From NCBI GenBank assembly GCA_002726235.1, contig PBSN01000017.1, forward strand, positions 1-38,902: 38,902 bases of DNA. Reading direction: 5' to 3'. The translations under genes and the position numbers were made by a program. The notes below the pieces were generated by a model that saw only the letters and a list, made by a program, of their open reading frames with translations, had not been told where the DNA came from and searched no databases. Positions within the stretch are counted from its first letter, which is position 1, and every line of letters begins with the position of its first letter. Positions 1-8,715 of this stretch are shown here, in pieces. Source of the stretch: Nitrospiraceae bacterium (GTDB taxonomy: Bacteria; Nitrospirota; Nitrospiria; Nitrospirales; UBA2166).

Positions 1-19
1 AAGGAATTTCCATAGTGCT

Positions 20-1333
20 ATGAAAGGAATATGTGGAGGGGTGTTTGCCATCATCGCTCTCATCGCGTTCGTCGATAGCGCGTATGGTGGGGGAGGGTTG
101 ACTGATTCGGTTCGATTGCTCCAAGCACACGACAAGGCTCTGATTCGTGAGGCCACCGACAAGGTTGTTGTTGTTTACAATGAGCAGATGGGTTCTGGTG
201 TGGTCGTCAGCTCTGCTGGAGATATCCTGACGAATGCGCATGTTGTCGGTGAACATCCCTTTGTCAGGATTCGGTTTTCTGACAGAGGTGAAATGTTGGG
301 AATGGTGGTTGCCCGAGACGAGGTTTCCGATATTGCCCTAGTAAGGGTGAATGCATCTGGCGATCTTCCTTTCATGACCATCGCAGACAATGATGCGCTT
401 GAGCAAGGTGACACTGTCTATTTGTGCGGACATCCCTTTGGCGAGGAATTCGTTTGCATGAAGGGGATTGTCAGCAAACGCTGGACGACCTCTCCAAATC
501 TTGGAAGCGAGTTTTATGGTGAATGGATCAGTGATGCCCCTGTGTTTCCGGGGTTTTCGGGAGGCGCTGCATTCAACCTCCAGGGAGAGTTAGTCGGTCT
601 CCCACATGCGAGGGCGCCAGGCCGCATTGTGCCCGCTGGAATCAGTATTCTCATTCCGCCAGGCCTTATCAAGAAAGCCTATAGGGATTTCGCACAACAC
701 GGGTCGGTTCACTGGGCTCATCTAGGAATTCAAGTTCAGGATATGCCGCAAGCGGTGGCAATGCGACATGGAGTTGGGCTATTTCATGGAGTGTTAGTGC
801 GATCTGTATTGCCAGAGGAGCATGCAGATGGCTTGTTGGAGGAAAACGATATCCTGACCCATTTTGGTCACGCTCGCATCAGACGCATTGATGATTTAAA
901 ACGTGCCGTGCGAGTGAGTGATCCTGGGGATGTGGTCGATGTGACCGTGCTTCGTAATGGCCAGATCATTGCTGTGTCTGTGGAGTTGGGGGAGGGAACA
1001 TTAGCAGTTCTCGATAGTGATGCTTCGGTGGGCCTCAATGTTCACGATGTCTACGGTTTCACATTTCACTTCGATGATGGCTTGAATGCTTGCGTTGTTG
1101 ACTCGGTTGATGAGCATGGTTCAGCGTACCATGCCGGGCTCCAGCCAGGCGTGGTCATCAAAGCATATGACTCTACGGTTCGCCTCACTTCCCGAGCCAG
1201 GGTCGCGCTCTTCTGGAGGGTTCTAAGCTCATTGGACGATGGTGATGGTCTTCGGTTGCGCGTCAGCACCAGTGGCAAAAAAATACCTTTTGAAACAATG
1301 CTGTACAACCCTACCCGTCGAATGTGGTTGTAA
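20..1333 (+). CDS. HtrA/DegP-like trypsin-fold serine protease with PDZ domains
   Basis: A 437-residue exported protease. Residues 1-22 form a hydrophobic signal peptide. The trypsin-like domain (about 40-225) carries a readable catalytic triad: His74 in TNAHVVG, Asp104 in SDIALVRV and Ser180 in PGFSGGAA. The usual HtrA serine motif is GNSGGP, so this site is slightly divergent but keeps the nucleophile. A PDZ domain follows (about 230-325), and a second, weaker PDZ-like region fills about 335-430. The family degrades or refolds damaged envelope proteins in the periplasm. The start is taken at 20; AAGGAA at 1-6 lies somewhat far upstream as a ribosome binding site, and the window begins here, so an upstream start cannot be excluded. 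It stands alone and converges on the malic enzyme gene. The family call is firm; the substrate is unknown. Confidence 0.88.
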   Translation: MKGICGGVFAIIALIAFVDSAYGGGGLTDSVRLLQAHDKALIREATDKVVVVYNEQMGSGVVVSSAGDILTNAHVVGEHPFVRIRFSDRGEMLGMVVARDEVSDIALVRVNASGDLPFMTIADNDALEQGDTVYLCGHPFGEEFVCMKGIVSKRWTTSPNLGSEFYGEWISDAPVFPGFSGGAAFNLQGELVGLPHARAPGRIVPAGISILIPPGLIKKAYRDFAQHGSVHWAHLGIQVQDMPQAVAMRHGVGLFHGVLVRSVLPEEHADGLLEENDILTHFGHARIRRIDDLKRAVRVSDPGDVVDVTVLRNGQIIAVSVELGEGTLAVLDSDASVGLNVHDVYGFTFHFDDGLNACVVDSVDEHGSAYHAGLQPGVVIKAYDSTVRLTSRARVALFWRVLSSLDDGDGLRLRVSTSGKKIPFETMLYNPTRRMWL

Positions 1334-1688
1334 TGCTAAGGGGCTTAGGGGGGGGCGATTGCTGGATGGCCGTTTTTGTGCAGAAACTTTCTTCGTACGC
1401 TAGTCCATTCCTCATCAAGAATCCTTGCACTACTTCGTGAGCGAATTGTTTTCGATCCCTTCTTAAGGGTGCGGGCGGTATTGCTTGGAATCGTCTGTGC
1501 TTTAGCCTAGACCTTACAAGCAAGGCTTCCACCGTTTTATGCCAGATCATCATAAGATGATGGTAGGTTGTGTGCCTAGCGCACTTTCAATGCGTGAGGC
1601 ATGGTGTTGCGTTCACGCAATTGTCCGTTTTGCACACTATGCGGAAAGGGGATGAGGTTTTTCGTTTGATCGTTTGCGGGTTTTGGTA
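1334..1688. other. Intergenic region between converging genes
   Basis: These 355 bases separate the ends of the protease gene and the convergent malic enzyme gene. An 8-base G run lies near 1348. A weak 6-bp dyad (ATCATC/GATGAT) lies around 1545-1560 without a T tract. Reading frames here have no ribosome binding site or recognisable protein content. I see no supported gene. Confidence 0.5.
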
Positions 1689-3157
1689 TTACACGGTCAT
1701 CTTGATTTTCTTGGGCATCCGACGAGCAACACCGGAGTGGTGTGCGGCTTTCAAAACCGCATGGGCAACAGCGGGAGCAACGTGTGAGTTGAAGACACTC
1801 GGAATGATGTAGTCGGCCAAAAGTTCGTCATCGGAAATCAAGTCAGCGATCGCAAAGGCTGCTGCTTGTTTCATCTCCGCATTAATTGTGCTTGCTCGAG
1901 CATCTAGGGCCCCGCGAAAGATTCCAGGAAACGCCAGTACGTTGTTGATCTGGTTGGGATAGTCACTTCGCCCAGTTGCCATGACGGCGACCGCGCCTGC
2001 CGCCTCTTCTGGCATAACTTCCGGCGTCGGATTTGCCATGGCGAAGATGATCGGGGCCTTGTTCATTGTGAGAATGTCGTGGCGTGTGAGTAACGCAGGT
2101 CTGGAGAGTCCCAACAGCATGTCTGCGCCTCGCAGTACATCTGGCAGACTCCCCTGCTGTCGATCCATATTGGTGTTCTCTGCGACCCATCGTTTAACAC
2201 GGTTGGAACCGATATCCCTACCCTCATAAATGGCACCGTGGCTGTCACAGACTACGATGTGTTCCACACCAAAATCCTTTAGCATACGGGTGCAGGCAAC
2301 GGCTGCCGCTCCAGCGCCAGAGACTGCAACTTTCATGTTGCTTGGGTGTCTCCCGGTGAGTTTCAACGCATTGATTAGTCCCGCGAGAACTACGACTGCA
2401 GTCCCGTGTTGATCATCATGAAATACCGGGATGTTCAGTTCTTTATTGAGGCGTGTCTCAATATCAAAGCATTGGGGTGCAGCGATGTCCTCGAGATTGA
2501 TTCCGCCAAAGGTAGGAGCGATTAACCGACAAAATTGAATAATCTCTTCTGTATCATGGGTGTCGATGCACAAAGGAAAGGCGTCCACGCCGCCGAACTC
2601 TTTGAAAAGAACGGCTTTGCCTTCCATGACTGGCATGGCTGCCTCAGCTCCGATATTGCCTAATCCGAGCACGGCGCTCCCGTCCGATACCACCGCAACA
2701 CAGTTCTTGCGGATTGTTAGGGTGAATGCCGTCCGAGGATCATGACGGATGGCTTTGCAAATGCGGGCAACCCCCGGCGTGTAGGCCATAGAAAGCGCAG
2801 CACGGGAATTCAGTCGAATTCTGGAGCAAATCTCCAGTTTCCCTCCTAAATGCATCCGAAATGTATCGTCGGTAGCCGATTGAACCGTGACTCCATTAAT
2901 GTTCTTGATCGCTGCAATCATCGACTGTTCCTGATCCGCAGAATGGCATTCTACAGTGTAGTCACGCACAGTTCGCCCTTTGTGAATATGAACCAGGTCG
3001 ATTGCGCCAATCCCCCCCCCTCTTGAGCGATTACCGTAGAGATAGCGGCAATCCACCCCGGTTCATGAGGATATTCAAGACGCAGAGTGACGGAGTATTG
3101 GGCGCTTGGTGCGGATTTGAATGGCACCGGTAGCTTTTCTTCATCATCGTTATTCAT
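1689..3157 (-). pseudogene. NAD-dependent malic enzyme with N-terminal ACT domain, frameshifted in a G9 tract
   Basis: The enzyme decarboxylates malate oxidatively to pyruvate and NAD(P)H. Two overlapping frames together give one protein. Frame one starts at ATG 3157, behind GGAGG with good spacing, and encodes the start of an ACT domain (YSVTLRLEYPHEPGW, then STVIAQEGGG). Frame two continues with IGAIDLVHIHKGRTVRDYT and the whole catalytic part. The latter has SMAYTPGVA with the catalytic Tyr, [34 protein letters not shown] with the metal-binding acidic residues, the GAGAAA Rossmann loop and FAMANPTPEV. The switch falls in a run of nine G (plus strand 3012-3020). Ten G would restore one frame reading EGGGIGAID, which fits the family. 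A downstream-frame start near 3056 would truncate the ACT domain. It may be a sequencing indel, a real mutation or a slippage site; the catalytic half is otherwise intact. Confidence 0.85.
3012..3020 (-). repeat. Homopolymer tract G9 (C9 on plus strand) at the malic enzyme frameshift
   Basis: Nine consecutive C on the plus strand, read as G9 in the malic enzyme gene. The ACT-domain frame and the catalytic frame meet exactly here. A length of 7 or 10 would join them. Such tracts are prone to slippage in replication, transcription and sequencing. Confidence 0.9.
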
Positions 3158-3573
3158 GATCCCTCCACTTGCCTGTCCTAGTTGGTGGGTACGCAAGACC
3201 AGTACCATCGATACATGCTTAACACTGCCGATGATTCCATGTGGCATGCTTCCACACCGTACAAAAGGAGCCATCGTGCAGGGTATGCCATTTATTGATC
3301 GTGATCTTCTTTTGCCAACGCATTATAACCGGAGTGCACGCTACGTATGCGCGTGAGTGGCCACGATATTTCGTCTCCGTCGACGAATCATTACACGGAG
3401 GCTACGCCGGACGAATGCTATCTGTGCCTTGATTTTCGCTTTTATACCCGCTTGGCATACCGTATGCATGGTTTATCACGTGAGGACACTGAAAAACCCA
3501 TGGAGGTGTCGCTTGTGGTGGATAAATCAGCCAATTTGGCGAGAGAGGTGAGCACGCAGGAAGGAGACTGCAC
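3158..3573. other. Divergent promoter region, malic enzyme / fatty-acid operon
   Basis: These 416 bases lie between two divergently transcribed genes and should hold both promoters. A dyad that also resembles a -24/-12 promoter lies at 3453-3468 (listed separately). Several overlapping plus-strand frames (for example 3347-3580) lack ribosome binding sites and family resemblance, and I do not treat them as genes. The ribosome binding site for the ligase gene, AGGAAGGAG, lies just before 3574. Confidence 0.5.
3453..3468 (+). promoter_or_regulatory. Possible sigma-54-type -24/-12 element or dyad operator
   Basis: The sequence TGGCATACCGTATGCA places GG and GC 12 bases apart, as in sigma-54 promoters (consensus TGGCAC-N5-TTGCA). 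Within it, GCATAC-C-GTATGC (3455-3467) is a perfect 13-base dyad, so a regulator operator is an equally good reading. It lies about 105 bases upstream of the ligase start at 3574. No sigma-54 activator is visible in the window. Confidence 0.35.
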
Positions 3574-5133
3574 ATGGTAAAGAATCGCCTTTTTACCGAG
3601 TGGGATTTCCTAGACAAAAACACCATAAGGTTTGCGCAAATCACGAAGCTGAAGACGTTCTTACGTGACCATGTGATCCCGTTTTCTCATTTTTATCGTG
3701 ATATGTTCAACAAGGCGCACATCGACCCGGAAAAATTTACGTCACTTGATGACCTCAGACAGATCCCATTTACGGCGAAAAACGACTTGCTAGTGACTTC
3801 CGACCACCCGGACCGCGCTCGTGACTTTGTGCTGATTCCCAATCAGAGTCAGCTTTCGAAACGGCCACGTGTGATGTTGCGTGCACTGTTGAGCGGTAAA
3901 GCCCAAGTGAAGGCAGCTCTTCAACGGGAATATCGTCCGATCTTTCTCACCAGCACCACTGGACGTTCAAGCGAACCCATTGGCTTTTTCTACACGGCAT
4001 ATGATCTGGACAACTTGGCATCAGCAGGCAAGCGCCTAGTGGACGTGGTGGGAGCCGTACCTGAGGAGCGTGCCATCAATATGTTCCCATACGCACCACA
4101 TCTCGCTTTTTGGCAGGCCCATTACGCAACAACGGCCTTCGGGGTTTTCGCCGTCAGCACTGGTGGAGGCAAAGCCATGGGGACCGACGGCAATCTTCGT
4201 CTCATGGAAAAGATCCAACCCAACACAGTTCTGGGAATGCCGACGTTTCTTTATCACGTATTGACCCAGGCCGCTGATGAGGGGCGATCGTACCAGAACC
4301 TCACAACGTTGGTTTTGGGGGGTGAAAAAGTTCCGCCTGGCATGCGGAACAAACTCGCGACTCTCGTTAAGTTGCTTAGCGGAAATACCGCCCGTGTTGT
4401 GGCCACTTACGGATTTACTGAAGCGAAAATGGCGTGGGGTGAATGTCCCTTCCAGCTAGATCAACCGGCAAGCGGGTACCATCTCTATCCTGATCTGGGC
4501 CTATTCGAAGTTATTGATCCCGAGTCAGGTGAGGTACTTCCGGAAGGTTCTCCCGGCGAACTAGTCTTTACTCCGCTCGACGCACGAGGAAGCGTTGTCC
4601 TCCGCTATCGCACAGGCGATTGCATTGATGGCGGACTTATCTACGAACCCTGTCCCTACTGTAAGCGGATCGTGCCTCGGCTCGTCGGCAACATTTCTAG
4701 AGAATCGGAAGTCAGGGAGCTTCGATTCGATAAGATCAAGGGGACATTAGTTGATTTCAACGAATTGGAACATCTCCTCGATGACGCCGAGTATATCGGT
4801 GCTTGGCAGGTTGAGCTTCGCAAGATGCACGATGACCCTCTAGAACTCGATGAATTAATTCTACATGTGGAGAGAATCGGTTCGAAGGATGATGAAACGG
4901 TTTCGCGACAGTTGGCTAACCTTGTCGCCGCGCACACAGAAATCCATCCGAACCAAATACTGTTTCACAGCCGGCGCCACATGCGAAAGCGGCAGGGCGT
5001 TGGAGAGGAATTAAAAGAGAAGCGGCTCGTTGATCATCGTCCGAACGGTAGCCATCCTCTTCCGCCACGGGACTCTTCACAATGGCACAACCCGTTGTCG
5101 TGGATATTTAAACGAATGGGGGCAACTCGATGA
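3574..5133 (+). CDS. PaaK-like AMP-forming acyl-CoA ligase (phenylacetate-CoA ligase family)
   Basis: A 519-residue adenylate-forming enzyme, expected to activate a carboxylic acid with ATP and CoA. The P-loop-like motif FLTSTTGRSS lies near residues 124-133, ATYGFTE near 277-283 and the RTGD motif at 346-349. The N-terminal helical part resembles the PaaK/coenzyme F390 synthetase group rather than FadD. A CPYC pair (360-363) follows RTGD, as often seen in PaaK relatives. The start at 3574 has AGGAAGGAG at proper spacing. Its stop overlaps the start of the thiolase gene (ATGA), so the two are probably translationally coupled. The context of thiolase, hydratase/dehydrogenase and acyl-CoA dehydrogenase suggests the substrate enters beta-oxidation. 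Whether it is a fatty, aromatic or other acid cannot be told from sequence. Confidence 0.8.
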   Translation: MVKNRLFTEWDFLDKNTIRFAQITKLKTFLRDHVIPFSHFYRDMFNKAHIDPEKFTSLDDLRQIPFTAKNDLLVTSDHPDRARDFVLIPNQSQLSKRPRVMLRALLSGKAQVKAALQREYRPIFLTSTTGRSSEPIGFFYTAYDLDNLASAGKRLVDVVGAVPEERAINMFPYAPHLAFWQAHYATTAFGVFAVSTGGGKAMGTDGNLRLMEKIQPNTVLGMPTFLYHVLTQAADEGRSYQNLTTLVLGGEKVPPGMRNKLATLVKLLSGNTARVVATYGFTEAKMAWGECPFQLDQPASGYHLYPDLGLFEVIDPESGEVLPEGSPGELVFTPLDARGSVVLRYRTGDCIDGGLIYEPCPYCKRIVPRLVGNISRESEVRELRFDKIKGTLVDFNELEHLLDDAEYIGAWQVELRKMHDDPLELDELILHVERIGSKDDETVSRQLANLVAAHTEIHPNQILFHSRRHMRKRQGVGEELKEKRLVDHRPNGSHPLPPRDSSQWHNPLSWIFKRMGATR

Positions 5134-6422
5134 CAGTAGCTGCACAAAGACTCGTAATTGTTGATGGGGTGCGCACTCCGTTTGCCCGTATGGGAACTGA
5201 CTTGGCAGAACTGGATGCCGATGAGTTGGGCCGCATTGCAGTGCAGGCATTGCTGGGGCGTACGGGAATCGATCCGGACCTGATTGACGAGGTTATCATC
5301 GGCTGCGTTGGGCAGCCGATGGGCGCAACAAATGTTTCCAGGGTTATTGCGCTTCGAGCCGGGATTGCCCGTCACGTACCCGCAATTACCGTGAGTCGAA
5401 ATTGCGCGTCAGGCTGTGAAGCGATGACGCAAGCGTATGAAAAGATGATTGCAGACCACGGATCCATCTTTGTTGTTGGTGGGGTGGAGAGCATGACCCG
5501 TTATCCGTTCGTTTTCAGGCAGACGGCAGCGGCAAAGTTTGGACTTCTCAACAAGGCAAAAACACTCGGACGGAAACTCAATGCGATGACACGTTTTCGG
5601 CCCTCCGATTTCACTCCAAAGGCAGGACTCCTTATGGGCCTGACCGATCCCGTCAGCGGACTTAATATGGGGGAGACGGCAGAACTCATTACGCGAGAAA
5701 ACGGGATTACCAGGGAAATGCAGGACGAGTTTGCCGCAACCTCACACCGAAGAACGATTGCAGCGCGTGAACGATTGACAGAGGAAATGTGCCCCGTGTA
5801 CATCCCACCGAATTTCACGAAGGTCATGACGGAGGACAACGGGCCGCACACCGATCAGTCTGTGGAAGCCCTCGCTACGCTCACGCCCGTGTTCGATCGG
5901 CGAATGGGCACCGTGACTGCAGGTAACTCGTCTCAGATCACGGACGGGGCCGTCGCGCTACTCGTGATGAGTGAAGAAAAAGCGCGTGAACTCGGATATG
6001 CACCCTTAGGCGTTTTGACGGGATATAGCTATACCGGATGTGATCCCGCACGGATGGGTCTGGGGCCGCTCAATGCCATTGCAATGGCCGAACAGCAGAT
6101 TGGTCTCACGGTAAAAGATGCCGATATTGTGGAAATCAATGAAGCATTCGCTGGGCAGGTACTGACCGTGTTGAAACTCGCAGTGTCCAAAAAATATGCT
6201 TCTGATGTCCTTAGGAGAAAGACGCCTCTCGGGGAGATTGCAGGGGACATTCTGAACGTAAATGGCGGGGCTGTAGCCCTAGGTCACCCCGTTGGTGCAA
6301 CAGGTGCTCGGTTGATTTTGACGAGCTTGAAGGAACTACACCGCCGCAAGGTCAGGCGTGCCCTGATATCGCTCTGCGTGGGAGGTGGACAAGGTGCGGC
6401 GCTATGGCTGGAGCGAGTGTGA
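5130..6422 (+). CDS. Thiolase (acetyl-CoA C-acyltransferase, FadI/FadA type)
   Basis: A 430-residue thiolase that cleaves 3-ketoacyl-CoA with CoA to acetyl-CoA and a shortened acyl-CoA. The nucleophile is Cys92 in SRNCASGCEA. GGVESMTRYPF is a conserved loop. The second signature NGGAVALGHPVGATGAR carries the active His, and SLCVGGGQGAA near the C-terminus carries the second catalytic Cys. The length suits a degradative thiolase with an enlarged loop domain (FadI-like). It overlaps the ligase gene by 4 bases and is followed after 30 bases by the hydratase/dehydrogenase gene, so the three should form one transcript. Biosynthetic acetoacetyl-CoA thiolase is a less likely reading given the neighbours. 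Confidence 0.9.
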   Translation: MTVAAQRLVIVDGVRTPFARMGTDLAELDADELGRIAVQALLGRTGIDPDLIDEVIIGCVGQPMGATNVSRVIALRAGIARHVPAITVSRNCASGCEAMTQAYEKMIADHGSIFVVGGVESMTRYPFVFRQTAAAKFGLLNKAKTLGRKLNAMTRFRPSDFTPKAGLLMGLTDPVSGLNMGETAELITRENGITREMQDEFAATSHRRTIAARERLTEEMCPVYIPPNFTKVMTEDNGPHTDQSVEALATLTPVFDRRMGTVTAGNSSQITDGAVALLVMSEEKARELGYAPLGVLTGYSYTGCDPARMGLGPLNAIAMAEQQIGLTVKDADIVEINEAFAGQVLTVLKLAVSKKYASDVLRRKTPLGEIAGDILNVNGGAVALGHPVGATGARLILTSLKELHRRKVRRALISLCVGGGQGAALWLERV

Positions 6423-6452
6423 GGACCTACATCCGCGGGTGGTGATGAGACA

Positions 6453-8558
6453 ATGAGTACACATTTCACATCAGAGATTCTCGACAATGGCATTCGCGTG
6501 GTGACATTTGACACCCCTAATTCGTCGGCGAACGTGTTGAATCTCGCGACACTGCGTGAACTCAGCACCTATATCGAGACGATCACTGCAGATCGGGACA
6601 CGACGGGGCTGATTTTCTCCAGTGCTAAACCAGCCATCTTTATCGCGGGGGCAGATCTTCGCGAGATACAGTGCCTGACAGGTGAGGCGGAACTGCGGAA
6701 GATGATCATGCTAGGACAGTTACTATTCAACGGCATTGCCGATCTTGCGATACCCACAGTGGCTGCAATACACGGAGCATGTCTCGGCGGTGGGTACGAA
6801 CTGTGCCTCGCTTGTGATTACCGGATTGCTTCCAACGACCACTCCACGAAGATAGGTCTCCCGGAGACGATGTTGGGACTCTTGCCCGCATGGGGCGGCT
6901 CAACCAGGCTCCCTCGTCTGGTTGGCTTTCCCAACGCTCTTGATCTCATACTCGGAGGGAAGCAGCTCGCCGCGATTCCCTCTCTTGGTCGAGGCATGAT
7001 CGATGCCGTCGTGCCCCGAGAACATTTGATTCGTTCTGCTGTGCAACATATCTTTAAGGGCCGGCGGTCCAGAACACACTATCCGCTGGTCAACAATTCG
7101 CTTGTCGTACGCGTGATCGCATCCCGAGCTAGAGTGAAGGCGATGAAAATGACCAGAGGGCATTATCCCGCCGTTCCGAAAGCGTTAGAGGTCATGGTGG
7201 AAGGGCTGTCGAAATCTCTTACTGACTCACTTACGCTTGAACGTGTCGCCAGCGTCGAACTCGCTAGGACCTCAGCGTGTCGTAACTTGATTGAGCTCTT
7301 TTTCTTACGGGAGCGAGCGAAACGATGCCACGCGATGCCAAACGACATGCAGAAATCCACCTTCAGAATAGGGGATATTGGGGTCATTGGGGCTGGCGTC
7401 ATGGGTGCGGGGATTGCGCAATGGGTCAGCGCGCACGGGCATAGAGTGATCTTGCGGGATATCAATGAGGACGCAGTGCTTAAAGGCATGGCCGGCATTG
7501 GGGATATCTACAGGCAAGGATTGAGGCGTTACACCTTTGATAGTGCCTCGGCACGACAAGGCATGGATCGGATCTATCCGAGCGCCTGCGAGGTACCACT
7601 CACACGTGTCGATCTTGTGATCGAAGCTGCCGTTGAGAATATGGAAGTAAAGAAACAGATCTTTCAACGACTGGGAGAGTCTACGCGAGGAGATGCCGTG
7701 TTGGCCACCAATACCTCAGCCCTTTCGGTGAGTGAGATAGCCAGAGGTGTCTCACACCCGGAGCGCGTGATTGGGATCCACTACTTCAACCCTGTACATC
7801 GAATGCAGTTGGTTGAAATTGTGCTTGGGGAACAGACCAGTTCTGCCGTCACGGAGCAGGTGCTTCAGTTCGTACAGGGGATCGGTAAATTGCCGGTGGT
7901 GGTGAAGGATAGCCCTGGCTTTCTGGTGAATCGCGTCTTGATGCCCTACCTCATCGAGGCGGTGTCGTTGTTTGAATCCGGAGCCTCCATTTGGGAGATC
8001 GACGAGGCGATGCGCGACTTCGGTATGCCGATGGGTCCTCTTCGTTTGATCGATGAAGTGGGCGTGGATGTGGCATTGCATGTCGCTACGCATATGAGCG
8101 ACGTATTCCGGGACCGAATGACAATCCCGCAGACACTGCTGGCATTAATGGAGCGGGGGTACCTTGGGGGAAAAACTGGCTTGGGTTTTTATATCCATCG
8201 CGCACAGGGAGATCTAAAAGTTAATCGCAGGATCAGGCGTGTGGTGACATCGAATCAAGCGAGGCATATTAATCGGAAGGCGTTGCAGAAGCGTATGGTA
8301 CTTGTGATGGTGAACGAAGCCGCACGTTGTCTGGAGGAAGGAGTTGTATCGATGCCACAGGATGTGGATTTGGCAATGATTATGGGGGCAGGCTTTGCGC
8401 CGTTCACCGGCGGTCCCATGCGTTACGCTGATTCGGTCAAGATACTTCAGGTGGTGGAACAGCTCAAGGGTTTGGCAGAAGACGTCCACGAGCGTTTTGC
8501 GCCGTGCACACTACTTCGGGATATGGCAAAGAGTGAGCAACAGTTTTACGTCCAATGA
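6453..8558 (+). CDS. fadJ: Fatty-acid oxidation multifunctional enzyme (enoyl-CoA hydratase / 3-hydroxyacyl-CoA dehydrogenase)
   Basis: A 701-residue two-part enzyme that hydrates 2-enoyl-CoA and oxidises the 3-hydroxyacyl-CoA with NAD. The N-terminal crotonase domain (1 to about 190) has GACLGGGYELCLACDYRI and GLPETMLGLLPAWGGS. Both catalytic acids are present (Glu116, Glu138). The 3-hydroxyacyl-CoA dehydrogenase domain begins near residue 310 with the NAD loop GVIGAGVMGAGIAQ and has the catalytic His in IGIHYFNPVHRMQL, then KDSPGFLVNRVL. A helical C-terminal part follows. The length matches FadB/FadJ. The ribosome binding site is weak (GGTGGTGATGAG). It partners the upstream thiolase, as FadI-FadJ or FadA-FadB do. 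FadJ rather than FadB is a naming choice, not a proven distinction. Confidence 0.92.
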   Translation: MSTHFTSEILDNGIRVVTFDTPNSSANVLNLATLRELSTYIETITADRDTTGLIFSSAKPAIFIAGADLREIQCLTGEAELRKMIMLGQLLFNGIADLAIPTVAAIHGACLGGGYELCLACDYRIASNDHSTKIGLPETMLGLLPAWGGSTRLPRLVGFPNALDLILGGKQLAAIPSLGRGMIDAVVPREHLIRSAVQHIFKGRRSRTHYPLVNNSLVVRVIASRARVKAMKMTRGHYPAVPKALEVMVEGLSKSLTDSLTLERVASVELARTSACRNLIELFFLRERAKRCHAMPNDMQKSTFRIGDIGVIGAGVMGAGIAQWVSAHGHRVILRDINEDAVLKGMAGIGDIYRQGLRRYTFDSASARQGMDRIYPSACEVPLTRVDLVIEAAVENMEVKKQIFQRLGESTRGDAVLATNTSALSVSEIARGVSHPERVIGIHYFNPVHRMQLVEIVLGEQTSSAVTEQVLQFVQGIGKLPVVVKDSPGFLVNRVLMPYLIEAVSLFESGASIWEIDEAMRDFGMPMGPLRLIDEVGVDVALHVATHMSDVFRDRMTIPQTLLALMERGYLGGKTGLGFYIHRAQGDLKVNRRIRRVVTSNQARHINRKALQKRMVLVMVNEAARCLEEGVVSMPQDVDLAMIMGAGFAPFTGGPMRYADSVKILQVVEQLKGLAEDVHERFAPCTLLRDMAKSEQQFYVQ

Positions 8559-8715
8559 CTGTCCATGGAGGGTGGCGATCTGGAGGCAGAAGGCAGTGAT
8601 TGGAGGATAGTTCTGTAAGGCTTGCGGAGGGCTTAGAAGCGAAACTCCTATTTGCTTCGTGCTGATCTGCTGTCGGTAAGCCATGGGCCACTGTAAACCT
8701 ATATGAGGCGTGATC

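Noticed and set aside
1570-1812. Plus-strand 80-codon frame overlapping the malic enzyme end
   Set aside because: No ribosome binding site or family resemblance; half of it lies antisense to the well-supported malic enzyme gene.
3347-3580. Plus-strand 77-codon frame before the ligase gene
   Set aside because: No Shine-Dalgarno at its start, no recognisable protein, and it overlaps the ligase start; better read as promoter region.
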